Source: Flavobacterium terrigena
Lineage (GTDB): Bacteria; Bacteroidota; Bacteroidia; Flavobacteriales; Flavobacteriaceae
DNA length: 64,000 nt
Assembly: GCF_900108955.1 (NCBI RefSeq)
Contig: NZ_FNYA01000005.1
Span: forward strand, 1 to 64,000
Direction of reading: 5' to 3'
Shown: positions 41,306 to 51,305 of the stretch, piece after piece
How positions within the stretch are numbered: the stretch's first letter is position 1
How the letters are laid out: the number at the start of each line of letters is the position of its first letter
Notes under the pieces: model-generated
The model's database searches: none
What the model saw: the letters and a program-made list of their open reading frames with translations, nothing else
What the model was told of the DNA's origin: nothing
Program-made: the position numbers and the translations under genes

Positions 41306-42472
41306 TTATTTTTTTGCTACTACTTCTGCAACCTTTTTAGTAGAATCTACTACAACTGTTGCTGCCGCTTCTGGAGTTACAGCTGCTGGATCAACTTTAG
41401 GAGCATTTGCTTCTTTTACTGCATCAGCAATTGTTTTTTGAGAGGCTAACCATTTTTTGTAATCTGCTTCAGATTCAACAACAATTTTCAATTGCATGTT
41501 ATAGTGAGAAGCTCCACAAATTTTATTACATAATAATAAGTAATCAAATGTATAAGGTTCTAAAGCTGGTTTACCTTCAGCTATTAAAGCTTGAGATTTT
41601 TTAGCTCTGATTTTATTAATTCCATTTACTTTTTTCATCATCATTGTAGTACCACGCATTTCAGCTGTAGTAAGGGTTGGGATGAAAGCGAATTCAGTAA
41701 CCATACCAGGAACACAGTTCATTTGTGCTCTAAAGTGTGGCATATAAGCTGAGTGTAAAACATCTTGAGAACGCATTCTGAAATGAATCTTTTTACCAAC
41801 TGGTAAGTGAATTTCAGCAACAACTTTATCATCTTGTGAAGCAGGATCAGACATATCAACACCTACAGTATTTACATCTTTAATGTAACGTACATTGGCT
41901 TTACCTAATGTATTGTCTTCACCAGAATAACGTGCTTCCCAAGCAAATTGCTTAGCATATAATTCAACGTTGATCACTTCTTCATCTTCGTCAACATACA
42001 TAATTTGATTCCAAGTGTATAATCCGTAAAGGATTAATACTGCCAAAACAATAACTGGAATAATTGTCCAGATTGCTTCTAACTTGTTGTTATCTGCAAA
42101 GTATAAAGCTTTCTGACCTTCTTTACCTCTATATTTAAAAGCAAAATAGTGTAATAAGAATTGAGTAAGAGTTTGTACAATAAAGATAATAACCATCGAA
42201 ATGTTCATTAAACTATCAACTTCTTTTCCATGTTCAGAAGCAGGTGTATCTAACACGAAACTTCCACATTTTATAAAAGAAAGAATTGTAACTATGTATA
42301 TAAATGCTACAAACGCAAACATTAAATATCCATTTATATTGTTGTCTCTATCATTAGCAACACCAGAGTCGTCTCTTTTTGTTCCTAATTGTGTTAGACT
42401 AAATATCTTAGATAATTGCCATGCTGCAACACCTAATAAAACTATGATTAAAAGTATCAATAAACCGTTCAT
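41306..42472 (-). CDS. coxB: Cytochrome c oxidase subunit II (CuA)
   Basis: Accepts electrons from cytochrome c at the binuclear CuA centre. The 388 residues have three N-terminal hydrophobic segments (about 2-20, 47-68 and 90-115) with another at about 132-150, and a periplasmic cupredoxin domain. CuA ligands: D-V-L-H-S (His) and the C-terminal C-N-K-I-C-G-A-S-H-Y-N-M cluster, a full C-x3-C-x3-H-x2-M set. No fused cytochrome c domain is present, so this is an aa3 not caa3 subunit. The Ala/Val/Lys-rich C-terminal tail of about 35 residues is an extension. Electrons probably come from ActA/ActE of ACIII encoded upstream. Confidence 0.95.
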   Translation of the reverse strand: MNGLLILLIIVLLGVAAWQLSKIFSLTQLGTKRDDSGVANDRDNNINGYLMFAFVAFIYIVTILSFIKCGSFVLDTPASEHGKEVDSLMNISMVIIFIVQTLTQFLLHYFAFKYRGKEGQKALYFADNNKLEAIWTIIPVIVLAVLILYGLYTWNQIMYVDEDEEVINVELYAKQFAWEARYSGEDNTLGKANVRYIKDVNTVGVDMSDPASQDDKVVAEIHLPVGKKIHFRMRSQDVLHSAYMPHFRAQMNCVPGMVTEFAFIPTLTTAEMRGTTMMMKKVNGINKIRAKKSQALIAEGKPALEPYTFDYLLLCNKICGASHYNMQLKIVVESEADYKKWLASQKTIADAVKEANAPKVDPAAVTPEAAATVVVDSTKKVAEVVAKK

Positions 42473-42495
42473 TTGTTTATTTCGTTAATTAATTA

Positions 42496-44061
42496 TTAAT
42501 AATGAAAATGCTTGCTTTCTTCTATATACGGATTACCATCAGATGCTAAAGGCGCTTTTGTTAATGCAGTGAACACAACAAAAATAAACAATCCAGCAAA
42601 GAAAAGTATCGAACTAATTTCTGACACACCAATATACCATTGATCACCAACAGTTGCAGGCATAATCATGTTGAAGAAATCAACATAGTGACCTGCTAAT
42701 ATTACAATACCAGCCATAACAACAACCCAATTAAGTCGTTTAAAGTCTGCATTTATTAATATTAATATTGGGAATACGAAATTCATGACAACCATTCCAA
42801 AGAAAGGTAAATTATAGTTTTCAATACGTGTTACGAAATAAGTAACTTCTTCAGGAATATTTGAATACCACATTAACATAAATTGAGAGAACCATAAGTA
42901 TGTCCAGAATACACTGATACCAAACATAAATTTAGCCATATCATGTAAGTGAGATTTATTTACTTCTGGCAATAAACCTTTATTTTTTAAGTAAATAGTA
43001 GTTAAAGTAATAACAGTAATACCACTTACGAAGAAACTTGCAAATACATACCAACCGAATAATGTACTGTACCAGTGAGGGTCTACAGACATAATCCAAT
43101 CCCAAGACATCATAGATTCTGAAACAATAAAGAATACTAAGAATATTGCAGCTGCATTATAGTTTTTTCTAAAGAAAGACATATCTCTAGTTTGATCTAA
43201 TTTGATAGAATTTTTTCTAGATACATATCTGTATAAATTCCAACCAAATAAGAAAATAACTGCTCTAATTAAGAAAAATGGAACGTTTAAAAATCCAGTT
43301 TTACCAGCAATAATGTGATCATAGTTTGGACTTTTAGGATCAGCAATACCTTCTCCCATCCAAGTAAACATATGATTATAGTGGAAACCAGCTAATAATA
43401 ACAATACGAAGAAAATAATAGATCCAGGTAATAAGTAGCTAGAAATACCTTCCATAACTCTAAATAACATTGGAGACCAACCTGCTTGTGCTACCCATTG
43501 AATAGCGTAGAAAGCTAAAGCACCAACTGCAATTAACATAAAGAAGATACAAGCAACATACAAAGCAGACCAAGGTTTGTTTTGTAATTGGTGTTTCACG
43601 TGTTCAACGTGTTCTTTGTGTTCCGCTGCATGATCCACATCGTTTTTATGGAATTTACTTACGTAAATATCACTATCATGTTTAGCAACAACAGGAGCAA
43701 TTAGTACAGTAGTAGAATCTCCTTCTGCATGTGCAGCAGTATCAACTGCTACGTGAGCAACTTCATGTTTTAAAGTGTCAACACCTTCTGTTTCATGAGT
43801 TGTAGCTTCGTGAGAAGCATGCTCTTCAACTTTTGCATGTTCATCGCCTTTTGCATGTTCATCATGAGTAGCTTCAGAATGTGAGGCTGCTGCATGAGTA
43901 TCGTGGTGTGCTCCACCATGATGAGCTTCTTGCTCTTTTAAAATTGCTTCAACATCTTCACTAGTTTTAGGTGCAGTCCAGAAACCGTAACCGATTCCTA
44001 AAATACCTAATACCATTAAGGCGAATGAAAAGCTTTTTAATCTACTAGAAAACTGGTACAT
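42496..44061 (-). CDS. actF: ACIII subunit ActF with histidine-rich insertion
   Basis: Membrane subunit of Alternative Complex III related to ActC/NrfD, thought to take part in quinol binding and coupling. The 521 residues have one N-terminal helix (about 13-30) and eight to ten further helices from about residue 165. Between them, residues about 43-157 form a soluble insertion with 22 histidines by my count, together with many Glu and Ala (A-H-H-G-G-A-H-H-D-T-H, D-E-H-A-K repeats). The membrane part shows S-W-D-W-I-M-S-V-D-P-H-W-Y-S-T, a typical ActF/NrfD-like motif. Located between actE and coxB. Confidence 0.92.
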   Translation of the reverse strand: MYQFSSRLKSFSFALMVLGILGIGYGFWTAPKTSEDVEAILKEQEAHHGGAHHDTHAAASHSEATHDEHAKGDEHAKVEEHASHEATTHETEGVDTLKHEVAHVAVDTAAHAEGDSTTVLIAPVVAKHDSDIYVSKFHKNDVDHAAEHKEHVEHVKHQLQNKPWSALYVACIFFMLIAVGALAFYAIQWVAQAGWSPMLFRVMEGISSYLLPGSIIFFVLLLLAGFHYNHMFTWMGEGIADPKSPNYDHIIAGKTGFLNVPFFLIRAVIFLFGWNLYRYVSRKNSIKLDQTRDMSFFRKNYNAAAIFLVFFIVSESMMSWDWIMSVDPHWYSTLFGWYVFASFFVSGITVITLTTIYLKNKGLLPEVNKSHLHDMAKFMFGISVFWTYLWFSQFMLMWYSNIPEEVTYFVTRIENYNLPFFGMVVMNFVFPILILINADFKRLNWVVVMAGIVILAGHYVDFFNMIMPATVGDQWYIGVSEISSILFFAGLFIFVVFTALTKAPLASDGNPYIEESKHFHY

Positions 44062-44088
44062 ATTTATATTTTTTTCAAAAAAGTAATA

Positions 44089-44649
44089 CTATTTTAATTC
44101 TGATTTAAGTTTCATAACATAATCAGCTACTTGCCATCTTTCTTCTTTTGACAACTGATTTGCATGAGAACCCATTGAGTTTAAACCGTAAGTAGCAACG
44201 TGAAATACACTACCTGTAGTAATTTCTCTATCTTTATAACTAGGTACACCTAGGAATTTTTCTCTTTTTACCAAATTTCCTTTTCCATCACCACCTTCAC
44301 CGTGACAAATCGCACAATAAATAGTGAATAATTCTTTCCCTCTTTCTGCATCAATTTGGTCAGCAGCTAAAGGAGATACATTTGCTTTAGAAGCAGCATA
44401 ACCTTCAGGAGTATTTGGAATTTCGTAAGGTACAAAACCTTGCTTAATTGTGCCTGCTGGTGGAATTTGACTTACCTTACCTTTTTCTCCAGTTGGCGAA
44501 TTGAAAACATTAGATTCTCCATAAGTTTCATATGAAACTGGTTCGTACATGTTTGGAAAAAACTGATAATTAGGCGCAGATTTATCAAAACAAGATGTCA
44601 TTAGCAAAGATGCCCCAACTAATGTCAATATATTTAAAACACTTTTCAT
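44089..44649 (-). CDS. actE: ACIII subunit ActE, mono-heme cytochrome c lipoprotein
   Basis: Periplasmic electron carrier subunit. The 186 residues begin with a lipoprotein signal (M-K-S-V-L-N-I-L-T-L-V-G-A-S-L-L-M-T-S-C-F), so it is anchored to the membrane by a lipid on cysteine 20 or so. One heme c motif is seen in C-A-I-C-H-G-E-G-G-D-G-K-G near residues 112-116, with the distal methionine probably in L-N-S-M-G-S-H. 7 bases separate actD and actE. Confidence 0.93.
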   Translation of the reverse strand: MKSVLNILTLVGASLLMTSCFDKSAPNYQFFPNMYEPVSYETYGESNVFNSPTGEKGKVSQIPPAGTIKQGFVPYEIPNTPEGYAASKANVSPLAADQIDAERGKELFTIYCAICHGEGGDGKGNLVKREKFLGVPSYKDREITTGSVFHVATYGLNSMGSHANQLSKEERWQVADYVMKLKSELK

Positions 44650-44655
44650 ATTCTC

Positions 44656-45180
44656 TTAATGCTTATCAATTACTTTAACTTCTACTGCTCCCGTGTTTTT
44701 AAAGAAAGAAACTAATTCTTCTTCGTTACCGTTAACTCCAACTTCCATTAAAAAATGGTCATCAGTTGTTCTTACATCTGGATTTTCCGCTTGTTTGAAT
44801 GGCCATAATTTACTTCTCATATAAAAAGTGATAACCATTAAGTGAGCTGCAAAAAATACAGTTCCTTCAAACATAACCGGTACAAATGCAGGCATATTTT
44901 GGTAAAATGCCATACTTGGTTTTCCACCGATATCTTGAGGCCAATCACTAATCATGATAAATTTTAACATGAAACTATAGATAGTAAGTCCTGTTACTCC
45001 AAATAAGAATGCACAAATTGCAAGTCTTGTTCCTACTAACCCCATAGCTTTATCTAGTCCGTGAACTGGAAATGGAGTATAAATTTCTTCAATGTGATAA
45101 TGTGCGGCTTTAGTTTTGTGAACTGCAGCTAACAAAACATCATCGTCGTTATATATAGCGTGTACTACTTTATTACTCAT
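44656..45180 (-). CDS. actD: ACIII subunit ActD (DUF3341)
   Basis: Small membrane subunit of ACIII, without cofactors. The 174 residues show Y-T-P-F-P-V-H-G-L-D-K-A-M-G near residue 35 (diagnostic of the DUF3341 family), then two transmembrane helices (about 55-75 and 95-116) in hairpin form. It sits between actC and actE as expected. Confidence 0.94.
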   Translation of the reverse strand: MSNKVVHAIYNDDDVLLAAVHKTKAAHYHIEEIYTPFPVHGLDKAMGLVGTRLAICAFLFGVTGLTIYSFMLKFIMISDWPQDIGGKPSMAFYQNMPAFVPVMFEGTVFFAAHLMVITFYMRSKLWPFKQAENPDVRTTDDHFLMEVGVNGNEEELVSFFKNTGAVEVKVIDKH

Positions 45181-45191
45181 AATTCTTTATA

Positions 45192-46628
45192 TTAATGATG
45201 ATCGTGTCCTTCATGTCCATCATGTCCGTGATTGTCATGATGTGGTTTACTATCTCCTCTTTCTCTTTTGAAGTTATCTCCAGATGATTTTAAGATTGTT
45301 TTTACTTCTGCTTGAGCAATAACTGGGAAACTTCTAGAATATAATAAGAATAATACGAAGAAGAATCCGATAGTTCCAATAAAAATACCTGCGTCAACAA
45401 AAGTTGGCTGGAACATTGTCCAAGATGATGGTAAGTAATCTCTATGTAATGAAGTAACGATAATTACGAAACGTTCAAACCACATTCCAATGTTTACCAC
45501 AATAGAAATAATGAAAGAGAATGCAATACTTGTTCTTAATTTTTTGAACCACATGAACTGAGGAGAGAAAACGTTACAAGTCATCATTAACCAATATGAC
45601 CACCAGTAAGGTCCAGTTGCTCTGTTTAAGAAAGCATACTGTTCGTATTCTACTCCAGAATACCAAGCCACAAATAACTCAGTGATATATGCACAACCTA
45701 CAATCGAACCTGTAATCATAATAATGATGTTCATCAATTCAATATGTTGTACTGTAATATAATCTTCTAAACTAGATACTTTACGCATTACAATTAATAA
45801 CGTATTTACCATCGCGAAACCTGAGAATACCGCACCAGCCACGAAATATGGAGGTAAGATAGTTGTATGCCAACCTGGAATTACAGAAGTTGCGAAGTCA
45901 AATGATACAATTGTGTGTACAGAAAGTACTAAAGGAGTTGCTAAACCAGCTAATACTAAAGATACCTCTTCAAAACGTTGCCAGTCTTTTGCTCTACCGC
46001 TCCATCCAAATGAAAGGATAGAATAAACTCTTTTTGTAAATGGAGTTACAGCTCTATCTCTAAGCATTGCGAAATCTGGTAATAAACCTGTCCACCAGAA
46101 CACTAATGACACAGATAAATACGTAGAGATAGCGAAAACGTCCCATAATAATGGAGAGTTAAAGTTTACCCATAATGATCCAAATTGATTTGGAATTGGT
46201 AATACCCAATATGCTAACCATGGACGACCCATGTGAATAATTGGGAATAAACCTGCTTGAACTACTGAGAAAATTGTCATCGCCTCTGCAGAACGGTTAA
46301 TCGCCATTCTCCATTTTTGACGGAACAATAATAATACAGCCGAGATAAGTGTACCAGCGTGACCAATACCTACCCACCAAACGAAGTTGGTAATATCCCA
46401 AGCCCATCCAATTGTTTTATTTAATCCCCAACTACCAATACCTGTAGTGATTGTATATACCATACAACCTAATCCCCATAGGAATGCAGCTAATGCTATT
46501 GAAAATACTGTCCACCATAGTTTGTTTGCTCTTCCTTCAACAGGGCGGGCCACATCTACAGTTATATCGTGATAAGATTTATCACCAATAACCAAAGGTT
46601 TTCTAATGGGTGCTTCGTAATGAGACAT
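45192..46628 (-). CDS. actC: ACIII subunit ActC (NrfD/PsrC-like)
   Basis: Membrane subunit with ten or so helices that binds menaquinol next to the Fe-S clusters of ActB. The 478 residues begin with a conserved soluble head (P-L-V-I-G-D-K-S-Y-H-D-I-T), and the core carries W-W-V-G-I-G-H-A-G-T-L-I-S-A, I-H-M-G-R-P-W and W-T-G-L-L-P-D. The last 18 residues contain eight histidines (H-H-D-N-H-G-H-D-G-H-E-G-H-D-H-H). Starts 30 bases after actB. Confidence 0.95.
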   Translation of the reverse strand: MSHYEAPIRKPLVIGDKSYHDITVDVARPVEGRANKLWWTVFSIALAAFLWGLGCMVYTITTGIGSWGLNKTIGWAWDITNFVWWVGIGHAGTLISAVLLLFRQKWRMAINRSAEAMTIFSVVQAGLFPIIHMGRPWLAYWVLPIPNQFGSLWVNFNSPLLWDVFAISTYLSVSLVFWWTGLLPDFAMLRDRAVTPFTKRVYSILSFGWSGRAKDWQRFEEVSLVLAGLATPLVLSVHTIVSFDFATSVIPGWHTTILPPYFVAGAVFSGFAMVNTLLIVMRKVSSLEDYITVQHIELMNIIIMITGSIVGCAYITELFVAWYSGVEYEQYAFLNRATGPYWWSYWLMMTCNVFSPQFMWFKKLRTSIAFSFIISIVVNIGMWFERFVIIVTSLHRDYLPSSWTMFQPTFVDAGIFIGTIGFFFVLFLLYSRSFPVIAQAEVKTILKSSGDNFKRERGDSKPHHDNHGHDGHEGHDHH

Positions 46629-46657
46629 AATCCTTTATATGTGTTTCTTATTAATAA

Positions 46658-49600
46658 TTATTTATCGTTTCTAACTTTAACATGATACATCACGTTAGGT
46701 TTTGTTCCAATGCTTTCTAGTAAATGATACATTCTATCGTCTTCCAATAATTGAGCAACGTCAGATGCTGTATTATTTACATCTCCAAATTTCATTGACC
46801 CTGAAGAACAAGCAGCTGAACATGCAGTTTGGAAGTCATCTTTACCAACTTCTTTACCTTCTTTTTTCGCTTTTAAGATTGTAGCTTGAGTCATTTGGAT
46901 ACACATAGAACATTTTTCCATAACCCCACGAGAACGAACGTTTACGTCTGGATTTAATACCATACGACCTAAATCATCATTCATATGGTAATCAAACTCA
47001 TCATTCTTGTTGTACAAGAACCAGTTGAAACGACGTACTTTATACGGACAGTTGTTCGCACAGTAACGTGTACCAACACATCTGTTGTATGCCATATGGT
47101 TTTGACCTTGACGAGAGTGAGATGTAGCAGCAACTGGACAAACTGTCTCACATGGAGCGTGGTTACAGTGCTGACACATTACAGGCTGGAAAACAACTTG
47201 TGGATTAGCTGAAGGATCTTCCATTTCTTGTAATGTAGAAATTGTTCCAGATAAACCTGTTGAACCTTCTTTCTTTTCGATATCTCCAGAGAAAGTCTCT
47301 TCAGATGAATAATATCTGTCAATTCTTAACCAGTGCATATCACGGCTTCTTCTAACTTCTGCTTTACCAACTACTGGTACATTATTTTCTGCGTGACATG
47401 CGATAACACATGCTCCACAACCTGTACAAGAATTTAAATCTATAGATAAGTTAAAATGGTGACCTGAAGTTCTGTCAAATGAAGTCCATAAATCTACTGA
47501 TGTAGCAGCAACTTCTTTGTGATCTAATGAAACAACTGGAGTTGGATTATAAATTTCTTTATCACCAGCTTCATTTGCTTTATTGAAAATAGACAAAGTT
47601 GTATCTTTAACGATATCACCTCTACCCATTAATGTTCTTTGTAATTGCACACAAGCAAATTCATGTTCACCATCAGCTAAAGTAACTGTAGCGCTTTGAT
47701 TTGCATTTCCGTTAGCGTATAAAGTATATGCGTTAACCCCTGTTTGCATTTCTTCTTTTAATGCTTCTTTTCTTCCGTAACCAAAAGCTAAACCAATTGT
47801 TCCAACAGCTTGACCTGGTTGAATAATTACTGGTACTTTTTCTAAAGTAGCATTTCCAACTTTAATTGTAGCATAACTTCCGTTTAAACCTCCGTTAGCA
47901 ACATTGAAGTTTTCTAAACTTAATTTTTCAGCATCAGCTTTAGAAACAGTTACATAGTTATCCCAAGACACTCTAGTAATTGGATCTGGAAACTCTTGTA
48001 ACCATGGGTTATTAGCTTGTTGACCATCTCCCATTCCAGTTTTACTGTACAATACTAAGTCTAAACCGTTAGATTTAGCAGCAGCTAATTTAGAAGCAGA
48101 ACCTCCGAAATTACCACCTTGTGCAACTAAACTTCCAATAGCCGTCACAACGAAACCGTCATGTACTGCTTGATTCCAAGTTTTACCACCTAAATTAGCA
48201 GCAGAGAAACCTTTTAAGAAATCGTAATATGGAGTTGCATTATCATTCCAAGTTAATAAAGCTTCTTGAAATTGTTTTGTATTGAATAATGGTCTGATTG
48301 TTGGCTGCGCAATACTATAGTTAGAACGTGTAATTGACACATCATTCCAAGACTCTAAATAGTGACTTGATGCAGCAGCAATTGTAGTTTTAACAGCCGT
48401 TTCATCTTCTTTAGTAGAGAATGATACTGATAATTTTACTTTACCTAAACCAGCAACAAATTCTTTTGAGTTTGCTAAAGTATAAACTGGATTCACGCCA
48501 CTCATAATTAATGTGTGAACTTTTCCAGCATTCATATCTGCTACTAATTGAGCAACAGCTTTTGCATCACCTTTTCTAGTTAATTTAGCATCAGAAGGAT
48601 TGAATGCTTCAGATTTTAAAGCTAAATTGATACCTAAAACTAAATATTGTGCATCAAAATCATCTAAACCTGTAACAACAACTCCTTTAGAACCAGCTGC
48701 TTTTAATTGTTGAGCTGCTTTTTCTACTTCGCTATCTAATTTACCAATACTACCTACTGAAACTCCAGCACCAGTAACGGCATTATATAATTTAACTAAA
48801 ACTAATTTTTGATTAGCAACAGTTAAAGGAATTCTTTTGTCTGCATTAGCACCAGCTAATGACATATTAGCTTCGATTTGAATATGCTTAGACATTTTTC
48901 CGTTTTTCGGAACACGTCCTTTAGCATATCCTGCATCATAACCTCCACCTTGCCAATCTCCTAAGAAATCTGCACCAACAGAAACGATAGTATCTGCATT
49001 TTCGAAGTTATAATTTGCTAAAGCTCTAAAACCGTAAACCGCTTGAAAAGCATCTAAAGCATTAGAATCAGAAATTGCATCATATACAACATGTTTTACG
49101 TTTGTATATTTTGTTGCTAAATCTGAAATTAATTTATCAGTCGAAGGACTTGCAGTAGTATTTGTTAAAACAACAACTTGACCACCTTTAACCTTAGCAT
49201 CAACTAAACTAGCTTTAACTTTTGCGTTTACTTCATTCCAAGAAGCCTCTTTTTTGTTAATTTTAGGACTTTTCAGTCTTAAATTATCATATAAAGATAA
49301 AACCGAAGCGTGTACTCTCGCATTTGCTCCCGTTACTGAACCTTCAGTAGAATTATTTTCAACTTTAATTGGACGACCCTCGCGAGTTTTAATTAAAATA
49401 TTCGCGAAATCATAACCATCCGCAATTGTAGTAGCATAATAGTCTGCTACACCTGGGATAATCTCTTCTGGTTGAACCACATAAGGAATTGACTTAATTA
49501 CCGGCCCTTCACAAGCCGCTAATGATGCTGCAGCTGTACTGAAACCAACGTACTTTAAAAAGTCACGACGCGAAGTAGATGAATTAGAAAGATTTTCTTT

Positions 49601-49723
49601 ATCACCTAAAAACTCATCAACAGGAATTTGCTCTACAAATTCGTTGCTTTGTAACGCCTCAACAATAGAACTATTTTCATTTAGTTCTTCAACACTTTTC
49701 CAGTATTTTTTGTTTGATGCCAT
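46658..49723 (-). CDS. actB: ACIII subunit ActB (molybdopterin-like plus Fe-S domain)
   Basis: Periplasmic iron-sulfur subunit of ACIII. The 1021 residues have a twin-arginine-type signal (R-R-D-F-L-K) late in a long N-terminus (about residue 53), followed by a hydrophobic stretch and S-L-A-A-C, a potential lipid attachment site. B1 (about 75-740) is related to molybdopterin oxidoreductases but by family knowledge lacks the cofactor. B2 (about 770-1000) carries four cysteine sets for Fe-S clusters: C-T-G-C-G-A-C-V-I-A-C-H, C-Q-H-C-N-H-A-P-C-x-x-V-C-P, C-V-G-T-R-Y-C-A-N-N-C-P and C-S-M-C-I-Q plus C-S-A-A-C-S. It feeds electrons from the quinol site in ActC to the hemes of ActA. Confidence 0.96.
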   Translation of the reverse strand: MASNKKYWKSVEELNENSSIVEALQSNEFVEQIPVDEFLGDKENLSNSSTSRRDFLKYVGFSTAAASLAACEGPVIKSIPYVVQPEEIIPGVADYYATTIADGYDFANILIKTREGRPIKVENNSTEGSVTGANARVHASVLSLYDNLRLKSPKINKKEASWNEVNAKVKASLVDAKVKGGQVVVLTNTTASPSTDKLISDLATKYTNVKHVVYDAISDSNALDAFQAVYGFRALANYNFENADTIVSVGADFLGDWQGGGYDAGYAKGRVPKNGKMSKHIQIEANMSLAGANADKRIPLTVANQKLVLVKLYNAVTGAGVSVGSIGKLDSEVEKAAQQLKAAGSKGVVVTGLDDFDAQYLVLGINLALKSEAFNPSDAKLTRKGDAKAVAQLVADMNAGKVHTLIMSGVNPVYTLANSKEFVAGLGKVKLSVSFSTKEDETAVKTTIAAASSHYLESWNDVSITRSNYSIAQPTIRPLFNTKQFQEALLTWNDNATPYYDFLKGFSAANLGGKTWNQAVHDGFVVTAIGSLVAQGGNFGGSASKLAAAKSNGLDLVLYSKTGMGDGQQANNPWLQEFPDPITRVSWDNYVTVSKADAEKLSLENFNVANGGLNGSYATIKVGNATLEKVPVIIQPGQAVGTIGLAFGYGRKEALKEEMQTGVNAYTLYANGNANQSATVTLADGEHEFACVQLQRTLMGRGDIVKDTTLSIFNKANEAGDKEIYNPTPVVSLDHKEVAATSVDLWTSFDRTSGHHFNLSIDLNSCTGCGACVIACHAENNVPVVGKAEVRRSRDMHWLRIDRYYSSEETFSGDIEKKEGSTGLSGTISTLQEMEDPSANPQVVFQPVMCQHCNHAPCETVCPVAATSHSRQGQNHMAYNRCVGTRYCANNCPYKVRRFNWFLYNKNDEFDYHMNDDLGRMVLNPDVNVRSRGVMEKCSMCIQMTQATILKAKKEGKEVGKDDFQTACSAACSSGSMKFGDVNNTASDVAQLLEDDRMYHLLESIGTKPNVMYHVKVRNDK

Positions 49724-49754
49724 TGTATATAGATATTAACTTCTTATATTATTA

Positions 49755-51098
49755 TTAATAGTGACATTTACCACACTCTAAACCACCCATTTGAGCAGCT
49801 GTCAACTTAGTAACACCCAATTTCTTAGCTAATTGGTCGTGGATTTTTGCGTAATAACCATTATCTTCAACTTTCACATTTGTTTCTCTGTGACAGTTAA
49901 CACACCATCCCATAGTTAAAGGTTGGTCTTGTTTCATTACTTCAAATGATTCTACTTTACCATGACATTTTTGACATTCGATACCACCAACAGTTACGTG
50001 TTGAGAGTGATTGAAATACACGAAATCTGGTAAATTATGGATTCTAACCCATTTAACTGGTTTAGTTTTTCCTGTATATTTTTGAGTTGCTTTATCCCAA
50101 CCAACTGCATCATATAATTTTTGAATTTCCGCAGTGTAAAATTCTTTAGTATAATCTACATAAGTAGAATCTTTAGAACCTTGGAAATCAGAAATATTTT
50201 TGTGACAGTTCATACAAACATTTAACGAAGGAATACCCGCGTTTTTAGAAACTCTTGCAGATGAGTGACAGTATTTACAGTCAATACCGTTTTCTCCAGC
50301 GTGAATTTTATGCGAATAATGAATTGGTTGAATTGGCTCGTAACCTTTATCTACACCAATTTGCATAAAATACCCATACATGAAGTACGCAGAAGTTAGC
50401 AAGAACAATATAGCTGTAACCACCATTATAAACTGGTTTTTCACATAAGCTTTAGCGAAAGAAACAACAGCATTAGCAGGACTCTTATCTTCAGGAACAT
50501 CAACACCTTCTTTTTTAGCAAGGTTTCTCATTAATTTGTTCACTGAGAAAAGGACAAAAATCAAAGCACCTAATATAAAAGCTAAAACTCCTAATATTAA
50601 ATTGTTTGAAATCCCACTTCCGGTTTTTTCTGAACCTTCAGCTACTGCAGTTTTTGCTACTTCAGGCTCTGGAGCCGGTTCCATTGCATAAGCCACAATA
50701 TTATCAATGTCTCCATTAGATAATTGCGGAAAAGCCGTCATATTTGCTTTCGCAAATTCTTCGTACACTTTTACTGCTTTAGCATCACCAGACTTAATAA
50801 GGTCTGAACTATTTTTGACCCATTTGTACAACCATTCCTTGTCATACTTATCGCCAACACCTCTCAATGCAGGACCAGTCATTTTTGCATCTAATTTGTG
50901 ACAAGCTGCACAATTAGTGTTAAACAATTCTTTTCCTTTTACTGGATCACCCGAACCAGCGGCTGGCGCAGCAGCCGCCTCAGCAGGTGCAGCAGTTGCT
51001 ACAGGTTCTTGCGCAGAAACGCCCACTGCAAAGATTGCAGAAAACGCTAAAGAAAAGATAGTTTTTGAAAACGATTTAGGGTTACCCAACTTTTTCAT
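49755..51098 (-). CDS. actA: ACIII subunit ActA, hexaheme cytochrome c
   Basis: Electron-carrying subunit that passes electrons from ActB to ActE or directly to the oxidase. The 447 residues begin with a signal peptide (about 1-30) and an Ala/Pro linker. A mono-heme domain follows (C-A-A-C-H at 63-67). Two membrane segments are at about 163-186 and 220-242, then a pentaheme domain: C-K-Y-C-H, C-M-N-C-H, C-Q-K-C-H, C-V-N-C-H and C-G-K-C-H, the last ending at the C-terminal H-Y. This makes six C-x-x-C-H motifs. First gene of the operon. The long leader before it (about 75 bases) holds no obvious regulatory structure. Confidence 0.95.
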   Translation of the reverse strand: MKKLGNPKSFSKTIFSLAFSAIFAVGVSAQEPVATAAPAEAAAAPAAGSGDPVKGKELFNTNCAACHKLDAKMTGPALRGVGDKYDKEWLYKWVKNSSDLIKSGDAKAVKVYEEFAKANMTAFPQLSNGDIDNIVAYAMEPAPEPEVAKTAVAEGSEKTGSGISNNLILGVLAFILGALIFVLFSVNKLMRNLAKKEGVDVPEDKSPANAVVSFAKAYVKNQFIMVVTAILFLLTSAYFMYGYFMQIGVDKGYEPIQPIHYSHKIHAGENGIDCKYCHSSARVSKNAGIPSLNVCMNCHKNISDFQGSKDSTYVDYTKEFYTAEIQKLYDAVGWDKATQKYTGKTKPVKWVRIHNLPDFVYFNHSQHVTVGGIECQKCHGKVESFEVMKQDQPLTMGWCVNCHRETNVKVEDNGYYAKIHDQLAKKLGVTKLTAAQMGGLECGKCHY

Positions 51099-51173
51099 AT
51101 TAAAAATTAATTATCAAACTTATTTTTGGTATGGTTTTAGCTAAAGCTTAGTCATACTTTTTAAAAACTTGGA

Positions 51174-51202
51174 CAAAAATACAACATTAGAATAATTATC
51201 AA
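51174..51202 (-). promoter_or_regulatory. Promoter of the actABCDEF-coxBA operon (TTG-N18-TATTTTTG)
   Basis: On the minus strand TTG (51200-51202), 18 bases and TATTTTTG (51174-51181) match the flavobacterial consensus, giving a leader of about 70 bases before actA. Confidence 0.7.
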
Positions 51203-51279
51203 AACCTTAAATTTATCTTAAAATGTAATTTATTTTAATTCTAAATAAGATTAAGACTAATAATTTAATTCTAAAATAA

Positions 51280-51287
51280 TAAATTTG
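51280..51287 (+). promoter_or_regulatory. -7 box (TAAATTTG) for the SPOR-domain gene
   Basis: TAAATTTG fits TAnnTTTG and lies 18 bases before the ATG at 51306, divergent from the ACIII promoter. Confidence 0.6.
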
Positions 51288-51305
51288 CAATAAATACCAT
51301 TCATT

